Counted from the stretch's first letter, positions 1 through 37,244 are shown. The stretch: DNA of 64,000 nucleotides from Synchiropus splendidus (GCF_027744825.2 NC_071347.1:13992501-14056500); one strand, 5' to 3'. Notes: generated from the sequence alone by a model not told the origin. Made by a program: numbers and translations.

Positions 1-1429
1 GCATACAAGCCAGTTATTATAAAGCATGACACTGTAAGTGTCTAGCAAAGACTGACTACTCTTGAATAGTCAACAAAAGTTCACTCTAAACATCAGAATT
101 ACCAAATATTAACGTTTAAATAGTTTGTTAATAGTTAATATACGTTCCCCAAAAAAGTGTTACCATTATTTTGTAATTTAATTTTAGATTTTTTTGTACA
201 AACAAAAATGACTGTGACTCCAAAAATCTCCCAGCAATTGTTTCATGGCAAAAACGCGTAGATGTAAATCTTATTTTTATTGTCAATATTATTTGTTTCT
301 TTTTTTTTTTCTTGGGGTGAAAATAATGAATGTCATACTGTTGTCAAAGATATTTCAGAGATAATTCAGATTAAATCACAATGTGCTGAATTGTAATAGC
401 AGAAAAATGCAGAAAAATGTTATTGTTATGTTAAATGTTAAAAATGTTAAACGTTATTAAACAGTGCGAAGTTGGATGCATCTTTTTTTATTCAGAAACT
501 GATATTTTAAAGATTTATTATAGCATTTAAGCTTGACTTTAAAGGACGAATATTAAGGCTTGTTGTGGCGAGAATATGCTACTTAAAAGCGACACCAAAC
601 ACATTTTATTGTTTTTATTTAAATCATTATTTGTTCGGATTGAATCAGACTTTCATTCAAATATTAAGTGGTTTAGGCCTCAGCGGGATTTAGGCATACA
701 AATATATTACTGTACATATGAAGTCCTGCTGCCAAATACCTGGATGTCCTAGTCGGAATGAAACTACAGTGACACAATGATGGAGACGGACAAAAAAGAA
801 ACAAAGCGTGAAAATCCTCACAAATGTGTGAGCTTTGTGGTTAGGTTTAAGCGCTTTTGCATCAATATTCTTCGGTTTTATCAAAGTAAAAATGACTAAT
901 AATCGGTCTAGAAACATAATAACAATCATAATAACAGCCGCATAAAGAGAGAATAAACAACCAGTTCCAAAATGCTATACGATTGTTGGGTGTCGAAAGG
1001 AGTTTAAATGATTTTAAATAGAAAAGTGTATCATTGACATGCTGTTTCTTCTGTACAATATATACAACTTGAAAACATGAAAAGCAACGTTTCTAACCTA
1101 ATAAGCTGGATATGTTTAAATATAGCTTTAACAAAATGAAGAAATCCACGTTTTTTTAAATCAATTTTTGCAGTAATAGAAGAAGGAGCGATATCATTTG
1201 ACCTCAGACTGAGAAACAGTGAAACCTGTGCTAAAAGCCGACCTTGTACAGTCCAACACTTGAAAGGCAGCATGTGAACACCCACTGAAAACCCTCATTC
1301 AAGGTGGTCTTTCATCTCTGTGAGGGGGGACGGGGCCGTCAGATTCACCGTGTCGGCCACTGCCATCACCGACGGGTATCGTAAGACGAGAACTCTGAGG
1401 AATCATTGTGGCGTTATCAGTGTCGGAAA
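1..1429. other. 3' flank of sema3d, no gene seen
   Basis: AT-rich DNA with short homopolymer runs and scattered AATAAA on the minus strand. No exon or recognisable repeat; parts could belong to a longer 3' UTR. Confidence 0.5.
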
Positions 1430-1762
1430 ATGTCGTGACTTTCGTCTGGTTTATTTCAAATTGGCCTGGAAATGAATCAGAACAGGATTGTTTACAAATG
1501 AAAAGACGGTTGAGGGTCGATTGGATTCAGCGGATTAAAGAAGACGCTGTGCTCCCATTTGTAGACGGACTGATGTAGAATCGAAGAATGTGCTGTACTG
1601 TTGAGAGAATCTGACGCCACTGTTGTCATAAATCCATAAAGACTGGCCTAAAACAACCCCGAGTTAAAGTCCGACAGGTTTGGCTCGATGGTCCGGACGG
1701 CGAGATGCAGATTTCAGTCACATGACCTGCTAGTTCTGTTTTGACAACATCAAGCTCTTTGT
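1430..1762 (-). other. sema3d: Probable sema3d 3' UTR with poly(A) signal
   Basis: After the TGA a minus-strand AATAAA lies at 1455-1450, giving a 3' UTR of about 330 nt if used. Further AATAAA copies on the minus strand near 490 and 605 could extend the transcript; the sequence alone does not decide. Confidence 0.45.
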
Positions 1763-25505
<23,743 letters not shown>

Positions 25506-27005
25506 GATGTGTGGAACGGTCCTCATCCGTTTTGCACTCTGTCCTGAGCTGCAGCCCTGGAGGGAGACCAGCGCAAAGAGTGAGCCAAGGGAGGAGCAAT
25601 CCCAGAGCATGCACTCTTGTCCAGCTTCACGCTGGATATGTACACACTCCTCTTGTGGCTTTTCAGCTGTTTCACCATGGAGCCTCGCAGGCATGTCCCC
25701 TCTCTTCACCTAGCCTATATCAGCTGTTGCCTGTCCAGCCCAACCCTTTTGTATTGCCTTTAAATCTGTTTGCTGAAAACAAAAGGTCAGCTGAACAAAA
25801 CAGAAGACATTCTAAACCGTCTTCCACTCTTCACGTGGATATCTAATGAATTCTCCACCATAATTATACTTTCCAAGGGTTTGTGTTTCGGCAGATGACC
25901 CTGTCACCATCTCTATTATGTCTTCTAAAAAATGAGACATGTCCTGTGTGGGACCTCACAAAGAGGCCTGCAGCTCACAAGTGAGACGTATGGGAGAGCA
26001 GTCATGGGAATGCAAGCGGGCTCCTCTGTCACTAATGAGCAGCTTGATTCTTGTATACGAAATAAAGCCATCAAATAAATCACCCACCAAATGTTTTGAG
26101 GATTAACTCGCTTCAGTGTTGAAAATAAAGCGATCGATGAAAAGCCTCAACACAGAATCCGTTCTCCTGCTTTGCCAACGGTGAAGACTGTGCACCGTCC
26201 TCCCTCCACATATCACTCTGCTGACACCTTAACCTCAAGAAACACCCCCTCGACCGGTCAACCAGATATAAACAATGTCACTCTGAATGGATGATGGAGC
26301 GAAACTGACAGACGAAAACCTGAGATCTGTCGGAAAGTGCTGAAAAGATGCTTCAAAACGTCATAGAAAACTTCGTGAAAAGAAACCAATTCTCAGTGTT
26401 TTCACAAAACTTTTGGTTTTTTGGCATTGCTTTGTGTCCTGAATGCCTGAAATAATAATGTTTATTGTATTATATGAATGCAATACTAGTACTACAGCAA
26501 CAATAGTACTATTTTAACAATGTAAATGTGAGGGAGAAAACCTTAAACATTTCCTAAACTAGGTTTTATTCAAACATGTTGAATGTCCACATAAATGCCT
26601 TTCTCAGTGTCACCAGATAATAAATCTTAACTCTGGAACGAAACACAGCAAAAGCAGGTTAAAACAACCCTCAATTAGCTTCTCATCAAGCCCAGGTGGT
26701 TCAGGATAAAACCTGGAGCACAACCAAAGTATAGGAGAATTACAAGCAAGGCCTGGGGGGGCAGAACCATCTTCCGCAACCAGAGCTTTTACAGTGTTGT
26801 GGCTCCAAATAAAGTAGTCATTGAGGTTCAAATATGTGGTATAGGTGAAGAAGAACAACAACAATATCAACAAAAACAAGAGGAAAAATCAGGTTGCAGG
26901 TGACTCACTTTTCTACTCGACTTAAACAACATTTTTCTGTGTGAATTTCCCAAAGTGGCGAGGCATCATTTTACTCAGAGGTTACGAGTCTTGCTCAAGG
27001 TCATA

Positions 27006-27042
27006 GATTAAGAGGTTGAGGTCTCGCTGCAACCTCTTAATC
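27006..27042. other. Perfect 13-bp hairpin
   Basis: GATTAAGAGGTTG (27006-27018) is the exact reverse complement of CAACCTCTTAATC (27030-27042), with an 11-nt loop. Confidence 0.75.
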
Positions 27043-28572
27043 CAGGAGGCCTGAGAAGGGTCATGTAGCACTGCATCTGGGATCATTTTGGCTCTGAGGA
27101 ATAAACTGATTGAAAAACTGTTTGATGAGCCAGACAATTTCCTCACTTCTTATCCGGCCCCACTTTTTTTCTTCACTTAAAAAACCTGCATGGCTCACAT
27201 ACTGGAACGTGGCCAACAGATAGACAGAATAATCCATATAGCCACATCTAGTCTTCTAATCAGTTGTTTGTCATTTTAGGCTAGTCAGAAAACAAGGGCA
27301 GAGGTCCGAGCCGCCCACGGCTCAGGAGTGGAGATGATAAAAGCCTGATAAACCGACTTGTGTTTACTTAAGATGACAAATTGAGGGAACCTTAACACTT
27401 TCTGGGTTCCAAATGGAGATACAGAGCAGTCTGGGATGCATCAATGATACACAGGGAGAGTGTGAAAAAGATAGATGGATTATAACCTTGACATTGCTTT
27501 TTGTCAGGAATTTCATTTTCAGGACCAGAAAAAACAAAAAAACATCCCGCATAAATGACTTAAAAGAACACACATCAGATTTTTTTTTGACGTCAATTGA
27601 AGATTTTAACATCAATATCTTCACTCACTCACACTAAAGGTGTGAGATGTACTGAATATATACATTTTGCAATGAAACAAAAATCAACTGACAGAACCAA
27701 AAGTTCAAGCAACATCTTTCACACATTATCTTTCTATTCTTAGAGGTGGATTATTTATTGATTCACAAAATGAATTTGGTGAAAGAAATAAAAAAAAAAA
27801 TGTGGGATACATTTGGTTTAAAAGGAGTTTTAAGGCATATTTTGTGTTCAGTCGAGAAGTTGCCACATGTTTATTTACTTAACCAAACAGGATAAGCCGA
27901 TTCAGAAGCTCTAAAAAACGTCCTTAATTGTAAGTGTTGAAGCCATATTGTTGATCATTTATGGAACCACTTGAATAGAAAATGTGAGGTTACCTAAATG
28001 TAACTGTTGTTCTCCGAAGTGTGCAACGCCCTCCACACTTCGTCACCCAGCTGCCATTGGAGGACGTGTCATGGATTCGCCCCTAACTTTCTAGCAGTGA
28101 CTATACTGCTCCCTGGATGGGTAGCAAGTTTATAGGTTTTTCAGGGTTCAGGGTTCCCGAGAAACATCCATTAGCGAAGCCTCTGCAGGCCTAAGCACAC
28201 TGAAGGAGAACAGCCTCCAAGTTTCACCAACAAATTCCTTCCCACACCACACAGGTAAAACCCAAGGCCCAGGGCCAAATCTGGCAAGTTCAGTCCTTTT
28301 TTGTGGCCTGCAAGATCTTTGGATCCTCACCCACAAATATTGTTAAAAAAAATAAAAACAGAAGCAGATGGGAGCTCAGGGAAAAGTGTTTATTGTGTTA
28401 TCAAGTGGAGTTGGTGTTGAACACTACAACTGGTATATTTTGGAAGTAACCAGAAATGTGTTACAGGGGAAATTGATATTGCACTTTTTCAAGGCCCTTA
28501 TTTCCAGTCATAGACTCCTCAATAAACTGTTCCAACTAGGGATTCGTAGATGAGGTTCAAGACACAGTATTG

Positions 28573-28786
28573 AAGGGTTGATGAGGTTTCATGAATCACT
28601 GTCCTGATTCTCAGAGGCCACCAGATGGCGCTGTCAGCTGCAAATTGTTTGGACTTGAACAACGAATTCATGAAACCTCAAATCTTAGCTAAACTACGAG
28701 CGCCATCTAGTGGCCTCAGCAATTTAGGGCACCGTCTCATCAACCCTGCAATAGTGTTTCATGAAACCTCATCTACCCATCACTAG
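28573..28786. mobile_element. Inverted-repeat element with paired CTCF-like motifs, copy B
   Basis: Right end reads GTTTCATGAAACCTCATC...CATCACTAG, the reverse complement of the left end of copy A. Motif CCACCAGATGGCG at 28618-28630 (+) and CCACTAGATGGCG at 28701-28713 (-). It retains an extra GTTTCATGAAAC palindrome near the right end. Confidence 0.75.
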
Positions 28787-30451
28787 TCACCTCTGTTCTC
28801 CGGGCTGTTCTCCAACTGTTGCGGTGCATAATGGGATGTTAGTCAGTGGTGTGAGTACTTTTTACAGGGCAGTTATTAATCATGAGTGGCGAATGAATAA
28901 CAATGCAAACACTATATAAAACTATCAAAATTACCAAATTCTTTCTTTAAAACACAACCTTCACAAAATAAATTCCAAAATGAATTTCAGGTGCAACATT
29001 GTGGAAAAAAAGTAAGCAGAACCATCATTTCAAAAGGATGAATGTGCAATCTTGACTCAATATCAGTTGCCTCTTTCATTTTAGAAATGTATTTTACCTC
29101 ATAAATATTTCTTCTGGAAAAGACTGCATGAAAACAATGCAAAATTGATGTGATAAATCATGTCTGTGTTGATTATTTAAGCTACTACATGAAAGGCGAA
29201 ACAGTAGTTTAGCTAATCCTGTCATGGATTTGAATTCTGCCTGTCAGTCAGAGTGTGAACAACAGAGAGGAAAAGTTGCAGAGATGTGAGGAAGAGGAGA
29301 AACAGGCTGCTTGTGCCAGCCGGGTTAAGCAAACATTCCTGTTTCCTGACCGCCGACGCTCAGAGTCCCTGTTGTCTTTGGCAGCCCGAGCAGCACGCGG
29401 TGCTGCGGGGGTGATGGGAAACAATACCGATGATGATGGTGACAGATTTAAAGCCTGCGACTGGCACCGTGTTGATGCCGTCTCATCTGGACAGACATGA
29501 AGTTGTTTAATTCAAGTGTTAATTCATGTTGAACTTGAAGAAATATATCCATGTTCCCTTATAGCATTCATGCTCAATCGGAATAGCAAGACGGATATGG
29601 CCGATGACATCTGGATCGCTTGACGGGAGACGTTTCCCTGCTAGTCAGAAGGTGGTGCAGCGGCATGCGCTCTCGCAGTGACGCCCCAAATGAGGCCTTT
29701 AGCGACACCCAGGTGCCCTGTGGAGCCTGCTATTATCCAAAACTCCATCTTAACTGGACACTGTGCATTAGCTGGGCAATTTGTCATCATATCCTGACCA
29801 CCACTGTTGACCAGGCGAAACAACATAGATAATAGTTTTTGGCTCTCAAAACGAAAGTTATTTTTCTTGGCAGCAGACGGTCATCTTTTTTTTTTTTTTT
29901 CATCCTCAGAGAGTCCGTGCAAGTCCATGTCTCATTATGGTGTTTAAAAACTGAGCTTATGGAGGGCCATTACATCTCTCAAATAACATGCACCATCCTT
30001 GAGTTTCGAAGATCAAAATACACAGTCAGGATTTACGTAAGATATTTGATAACACAATAGAGGTTTTGTTTTTCTGAACAGCATGTGGAGACGAGTCAAA
30101 TCAGAGTGGTATTTGAATGCAAGACCTCTTGAATCCAGTCAAGTCAATAAGTCATTGTGCCTTAATGTAATGTCAGGTAGAGGTCCGGACTTGTTGCTGT
30201 ATCGCAAACTGCAAATTATCTGCGGGTGTCAATCGTGAAAGTGACAACAATATAGTTAACTGTCATGCACTGATTTATTAGACTTTACGGCCCTTGACAT
30301 TGATTGTGACTTTGGAAGCAGCAATGAAGAAATTAAACAAACAAGCTGCCATGTTGCCATCTGTGTATTGTAAGACCTTTGATAAAGAATGTAAATCAAG
30401 CAGTAAAAAAAAAATTAAAACTAGGTGCCCTAGTTTTAGGCAGTTTTAATG

Positions 30452-31057
30452 ACCGTAATTTCCAGACTCGGAGCCACTACTTTTCTCTTGCAGTCTGAAC
30501 CCTGCGGGTTATTCAACAAAACAGCGAATACATGGATTTTTACAGGCTAAAGAGCGTCATGCTGCCAAAATATTGAGCCATGTCACATCAAACCGATGTC
30601 AGAGGTGGTTTATTGACCTTAGAGCACTCAAAATGCGCTGTTTTCGCCCGTGTGTCCACAGCTCCACCAACAGAGCAGATCTCCTGTAGGACCAGAGACA
30701 AGAAGAAGCAGCTGAGACCAGCTGTGGTGTCGGAACTTCAGACACACGGGTGAAAACAGCACATTTTGAGCACTTTAATGTCAATAAAAGATATACGGAG
30801 TTCATGATTCAAGTTCAGAACATTGCCCAGTTTGTTGCATGAGTCAGTCTCCATGCCAGACCCCGTTTCAAAACTAGTTTAGAAGTGATCCTGATGCATT
30901 TTTAAGCACCACTGACCTTTCTACGGCGCAGACAGCACCACAGCACCCGCGTCTTATAGAGCGCTGTGGCTTATGTATGAACAAGATCTATTTTCCTCCG
31001 TAAATTTAGTGGGTGCAGCAAATATTCCGGTGCACTCTATCGTCCTGAATTTACGGT
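30452..31057 (+). mobile_element. 600-bp interspersed repeat family, copy 2 (best preserved)
   Basis: Starts ACCGTAATTTCCAGACT and ends GAATTTACGGT, imperfect terminal inverted repeats. Collinear with 13226-13802 and reverse-complementary to 40590-41143. No transposase frame; likely a non-autonomous DNA transposon. Confidence 0.8.
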
Positions 31058-33574
31058 AGTTAGTTTGTCGACCTTCATTTCAAAATGACACTGACTATGT
31101 CCCTCGCTGCCTCTTCGGACTCAGCTTCCTGTCAGTCATGGAATAGCTGCAAATTTGGTTGCAACTCTACTGTCATTCAAGGACTTAAAGGGTCTCTTGG
31201 GTGTAAGTCACTATCAAACCTAAGAATATAAATCACACTGCATCAATGCTTGAATGAATCTGAAAAACAAAACACAGCAAAAAAGAACAATGTTGGGAGA
31301 AAACCTGCAGTCATAAATGTCATAAAACGTTTCCATACTCTCAACTAAGAGTCAGTGGGGAATAAATACAAAGCATGTGATTTTCGTGGCCATTAAAGAT
31401 TATTTCTGTGTGGGATCAAAGCCCTGAACCTATGTTAGATTATACACTGACGGCTGCTACTGCACTGCTTGTACTCACAGGGTGCAGTGAGTACACTCAG
31501 TCCAATGAGCTTTCCATCAGTTTCATAAAGAAAACAGCGTTACCTGAATACAAAGTGCAGCTGTTGAAAAATATGTGATTGAAAGAAAGCCTTCGACACT
31601 GCTGAACCTTCATTACTTTAACTTCCATGACCAATACTTCCACTCCGCCGCTTCCCCATTGGCCGCGCCAGATGAAATTCAATCCCCTGCCTTCATTAAA
31701 ATCTCCTCTAATGAAGGCTATAAATCAAAACCTGCAGGCTTCCTAATCACAGAATGAGCCTTAATCACAGAAAAATGAATGACAAATTTACATTTTTCCA
31801 GGAAAGTCCTAGTAACGTATGAAGGAGAAAAACACTGGATCATCAATTGGAAAGTGTCAAAGGACATTCCACTGAAATTCCTTCCTAAATGAGGAGAATG
31901 TCGGTTGGGAGAACCAGAGAAGCTTGATAGAATTCCAGACCTTTTTTTGTGTCTGTTTGTCTGACCTTATCTGACAAAACTGGTAAGCAGATACTTCACG
32001 GATATGTGTGGCCAAAACCACCAAACTGAATAATAGTCTTGTGCTTCCTTTTGTATAAAATCTAATCTGGGCCCTTTGTTGTGGTTGAATCAGTGCATGA
32101 TCGTCTGGAAGCAACAGATGACATCTTGCTGTTACTGACTGGTACCTCTTGTTGCCAGGACAGTGGTTGGAAACTTGAATGAAAATAAAGTCAATAGCCT
32201 GTGTAACCAAGACTAAATCATCCACATAAACATGCTCGAGGCTTTGTTGTACCAATAACAAAATGGGTCGGTCCACTCCTCAAGAGCAGGTCCCGATCCC
32301 GGCGTGGTACTCAGCATTAGTGCGGATCTGCATGTATGAGCATATGTGTGTAACTTAATACGCGCCCGCGGCAGGCAGATGGGAGCAATAGGCCATGAAA
32401 GCAGTGACTGACATCTCTGAGTGCTCTCTCTTTCCAATCACCCGAGGACATGAGGGTGCACCCATCTACGCTATGCAACAACTCCTCTTGAGAGCATTAA
32501 GGTCTTAGGAGACCTGGAAGGGAGGCCCTCTGTTATTGTCAGCTTTGGAGTGATGGGTGAACACCATGTTACTTTCCACTCACTCGAGACAGTCTGCATT
32601 GACTCTTATATGGGCTTACAACTCTCAACACGCCCTGGTCGCTGTTCAACAACTCTGCTCATGCTGTGGCCTTTTCGCTATTAAAACCCCTATACTACTT
32701 TACAGGACTGTCCCTCAGTTTCTTTCACTGGTTTTCCAAATTTGCTTCTCTCATACTTGCCTACCAGGTTACTAATGGATCGGCTGTGGTATACATTTGG
32801 TACCTGGTTGAACCTTCCAGGCCCGTCCTCTCCTCTCTCCATTAACCAACTGGCCTGCTCCTCCCTGTTTATGTGGCACTCTCGCCTTTCTTTGTTTGAA
32901 CCTTCAGCGGTTGATGCACTTTGGCAAGTGGCTTTGGAGTCCTACATTTTGGGACTATCTTAAACATTCAGATAAAATGAATATATAAACAAATAAGTAG
33001 TCTTAAGTCAAACACTTTAAAAGCCTAAAAAATGACGCACTTATTCAAGGACCCATGTTTTAGGTTGATATGCATCAACATTTATGATCAGTATTAGTTT
33101 TGCCTTAACACCTTTTCAAGACCCACGTTACAGTTGCTTACAGAGTGAGAAAAATATTGCAAATGTACAATTACTCTGCCTCAGAATTAGGGCTCAATGA
33201 TCATACCTGCATCAAGATATGACAGTTCAAGATATTAATTTTGAAAAATAACAATCCAACCAAAAACCTCATTTCCCACGCCGTTGGCTGACTTCAGTTG
33301 TCATCTAACATCTAACTGTTGCATCCTTATTATGATGTATTTGCAGGGTTCTCATCAGCACTTTAGCAGCGGACTGAACCCTTATGCTGGGGCTTTTAGC
33401 ACCCAACACTGGGATTTCATCTCCATTTCCTTTCAGCCCTTTTCTCAATGAGATGTTTATCCAACTGCCAATTGACCTGTAACTTGAAAATTTCATGAAT
33501 GTAAGGTTGGATTCTGGTGTCCACAACTGTCTAGTGAGGTTTTTGTGGACCTTGAAGGTCAAAAAGGTTGCAGA

Positions 33575-33815
33575 TTCGCGTCCAGCTTGGGAAGTTTCTC
33601 CCGGTAGGTTTACTGCAGTCACTCCGGTTTCCTCCCAAAACAAGAGCTTCATTGAGCACTCTAAATTATCCTGAGGTGTGTGGGTGTGAGTGAGGCCAGT
33701 GATAGGCTGGCGACTGGCTCAGGGTGACCCCCACCTGGAGTAGGCTCTAGCCTCCAGCTCCTCTGACCCCCATTTGAGAACAAGCAGCCAAAGATGAATG
33801 AATGAGGAATCCAGG
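33575..33815. repeat. Fish interspersed repeat ('ccggtttcctccca' type)
   Basis: Contains CTCCGGTTTCCTCCCAAAAC, CTCTAAATTATCCTGAGGTG and GATAGGCTGGCGACTGGCTC in the order seen in a very common fish repeat. Class not assigned. Confidence 0.65.
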
Positions 33816-35404
33816 CAACAATAGAATTAAAGATTGAAGTCATGGCTGCCGCACACACCCGGTCAGCGTGACGCCAAATATTACTTACAGCCCACAACTC
33901 AAAAGATTTGTACTCAGATAATCAATTACAGTGAGGCTGCAGCGAAAGAGCATTGACTTTGGCTTGTGCTTCACTCTAATAACAAGTGACAACTTAACTT
34001 TCGACATGGTCATCACTCAGAACAAGACCATACCAGACGGAGATCAGCCGGTAGTCATTAGTCTGCAGAAGGGAAAACAGCATGGCGGCTTACAAATCTT
34101 AGCCAATATCTTAACATGCCATAACATGAATTTGTCTCCCAAGCACTGTGAAGACGACGTGAGCTAAAGGGTCACCTGCAGTGACGTTTGGCATTTTCTG
34201 AAACCGAATATCCCAGTTTCTGTTTTTTCAGTTCCGATCTTTGCCAACTAAAGCGTCGGCATTAGCCGCATCAATCTGCCATATTGAGCGGGAATGGTCA
34301 AAGAGGCCATTAAAAACACTGACAAAATGGATGGTCTGTTTTTGGGGGGGGCGAAATTGGATCAGCAGGCAAAGACTCCAACAAAAGGAAAGAAATCAAT
34401 CACACAGGAGGGGAGGGCAGTATGACTTTAAAATAATTGCTAGGGCAGAATATATGACTTGACAAACTGTAGGTGACCAAGACCTCTTATGAGTTATATG
34501 TTTTTATCATCACACCAGGACTCTCTGTCAACACAGTGGCACTAGGGGAACTCTTTGCTCACTCACAGCTTTGCCTGGTAGATTTGTGTTGACAGCGGAG
34601 AAAGGGAATGGGAAAGTCATGGAATTGCTGGTAAACAAGAGGTAAATACTTTTGATGCAAGGACCTGTTGAATTTCCCACTTTGGGACTAATAGAGGCCA
34701 TCTAGTTTATGAGTGTGGACTTCTAGTCGGTCAGTCCTCTGTCTGTCTCCTCCCTGCCCACTTGAACTGGCGACTCTCTGGGTGTAAACTCCATGGCAAG
34801 GGTTTTACTTTCACAGGGTCCAGAGAAGAATGTGCTTGTTTATCATAACTTTACACTTCACAATGACGCGCTCGCATTCTGTAGGTGCTAGGAAATTATT
34901 CTTATAACTAGGCACTGCAGTGTCATCTACTGTACATCATTTCAAACTCGCATACTGAACTGCAATGTACCACAGTAAATTGGCTCATCCTCAGCCCAAC
35001 TCAAGCGACTCCCTGTTCTTAGTGTGCAACAAATACTCACATACAGGATGTAGTTTAAGAAATAGTGTCAGCTATAGGGAGAAATAAAGCACTTCGCATC
35101 ATCTTTAATACAAAATAAACGCAAATGTAGAGTCACAAAACGAAGGTTAATCACATTTTCATCGATGAATTCTACTAATTAATATCAGTGCTTTTCACAC
35201 GTGTCGTATGTGGGAAATAAATGTGACTTTTTATCGTGAACAAAGAAAGCTGGATTAATAAAAAATAAAGTGTACTCTTACACGTCAAAGCAAGTCTTGG
35301 ACATAAAGTTTGGAGAACTTTTTCACGCCCATGCGCAGCAAACGAGCGTCTTAACTAACTTTTCCGAGCTCAATTGAAGGGCACACAAACGTTCGACTCA
35401 TCCT

Positions 35405-35640
35405 ACCTCAGCCGGTCACCGCGCCTCCGTCAGCGGCGCCACATGTCACTCTCCTCTGGTAGTCTGACGCACGATGGAATCGAACTCAAAACCTGCCCCG
35501 CCAGCGCTAGAACAATCCGCGAATGTTTCCTCCGAGCGCTTCTGCTGCCAAACTTCCACTCCCCTTAAGTAGTTACGCGCACTGGCGCTGCTGAAGCGTC
35601 TGCGCTCCGCGCAAGAGCAGTCGGTTGTGTGCGCGCAAGT
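35405..35640 (-). promoter_or_regulatory. sema3d: CpG-rich putative sema3d promoter and non-coding first exon
   Basis: This is the most CpG-dense block of the central window, inside a mostly AT-rich region and about 10 kb upstream of the signal-peptide exon. On the minus strand it ends in a donor-like CTGAG|GTAGGA (exon end 35405). A TTAAGG-containing AT patch near 35570 could set a start site about 30 nt downstream, giving a leader exon of roughly 130 nt that splices to the acceptor at 25557. No transcript evidence is available. Confidence 0.4.
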
Positions 35641-36003
35641 GTGCGTGTGTGCGCCGCGCCGAGGAAGGTGTCTGTTTAGCGTATCCTATTTCTAATTATT
35701 GTTTGTCTTTGTTTTGAACCACAGAGATCTTCACAAACAATATGACCGCCACGTTGGCGACGTGTGACAACAGATCTGCCCCTTATTCCGATCCTTCCCT
35801 CATTGTTTTCTTCTTTCACAGTATTGTTATCCTATTATCATGTTGTTATTATCATGTATATAAAGATACACGAGGTTATATCCATAACAAGTCAAGACAA
35901 AATGTCTTCCATCGTCACAGTGGGTTTATTTGATAAAATAATTTAATAAAAATATAAGAACTGCCACTGAATACGAAGCACTAAATCACGGGTTTGTATT
36001 CGA

Positions 36004-36201
36004 TTACATTGAAAGGAATGTAGCGTGATGCTCATTTGAGCTAACATTCATTCTGGATTCCTCCACTGTGGCTTTGATTTTGGACACTTGTTTTGTCATT
36101 AAAGAAATATTCCTCTTGATTTCCATCAGATTCCGGGAGGAGTCTTCTGAACACGCTCTTGTTCCAGAGAAGGATCCAAGTGGCCCAAGTCCAGGCCACA
36201 T
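36004..36201 (-). other. Orphan ORF with coiled-coil heptads and nearby poly(A) signal
   Basis: The last 40 or so residues include EIKRNISLMTKQVSKIKATV, in which I, I, M, V, I, V fall at 4-3-4-3-4 spacing, a clean heptad pattern. The frame stops at 36004 and a minus-strand AATAAA follows about 70 nt downstream (near 35930). It could be the last exon of a gene ending just upstream of the sema3d promoter, a retrocopy, or chance. A weak acceptor (GTGTTCAG) lies inside. No family recognised. Confidence 0.25.
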
Positions 36202-37244
36202 GTCTCCCAGACAGGTGGGTGCAGTTTAATTCCATGTTTGAATAGTCTTTGTAAATGTTTATTTGGCTCAGCGCTATATTTACACACAGACATGAGTGAG
36301 TTTAATTCTTGTTTTAGTTTGGCAGAAGATCTGATGGCATTAAATAATCACAGAGATGCAAGCTGATTGTTTGGAATCACAGAATGAATTTGTTTTGATT
36401 CCATTTTTACTCATTTTCAGGGGAAATCTAAAAAGTTTGGGGTCTTTCTCACGACCGATAAATGTGTTAATAAACTTCTTGGTGGGCAAAAGACAAGTTA
36501 ATGATTACAGAGGTTGATTAATATGGAAAATTAGGTTTGTTTATCTCCTAGAGGCCTCAGCGAGCAGAGATAAACAAAGACACACACTGGTGAGCAACAG
36601 AGGCGTTCAACTGAGGAATATAGCACTGAGACAGCTGTGCTTTCAAACTGTAATGATCTTATGGAAGACAATGTCACTTGACTATTACTTCATATGCATG
36701 TGTTCGCCTGTAAAAAGTCATTTAAGATGTCCCGATAAGAAATTTTGGGAAAAAAAAGGGGGTGGAAAATTACAAAATTAACAAAAATGCAGATTATTTT
36801 TCAATGAAATGGGTTGAAAAGTTGTTTCACAAGATCTTCATTTTAAGTTTGTGGAACCATTAAAAACTAAACTAAATTATAAAAAAAAAAATCATTTTGA
36901 AAAACACTCAGCGAGCCCAGACCTCTGCCAAGCAGCTAATTTCCCCCATATTTAAATGTTCACTTGACATTATTTGCCTAGAATAATTTTTTATCAACGT
37001 AATAAGTCTTTTTAGCATTTGAAATATCATTGACAGTCAAATTCGAATGAGCTCAACGGGAAAGGAAGTGGCAGTAGATTGCCCTAAAAATGTAGCCAGT
37101 GCAAAAGTGAGGACAAGATCCAGATGTGAATTGAGAACACTACCATAATGCAATCATCCATTCCTTTTCCTGTTTATATAAATGTAAATTTCCTTTAAAT
37201 CTGTTCATCCATTCTTGAATTATTTTGCTAAACAATAAATGGCA

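Larger units (their letters stand above)
25557..35404 (-). other. sema3d: Probable 5' UTR intron of sema3d (9.8 kb)
   Basis: Bounded by an acceptor at 25557-25558 and an inferred donor at 35404. It holds copy B of the CTCF-like element, copy 2 of the 600-bp family and a fish repeat at 33575-33815. The stretch 29240-29500 is unusually GC-rich and repeat-free. No coding exon recognised. Confidence 0.45.

Noticed and set aside
32557..32963. Overlapping plus-strand ORFs that looked faintly membrane-like
   Set aside because: Frames are short and interrupted, and no family resemblance could be established.
35462..35500. GAGTTCGATTCC on the minus strand as a tRNA B box
   Set aside because: No acceptor or D-arm pairing found; lies in the CpG-rich block.
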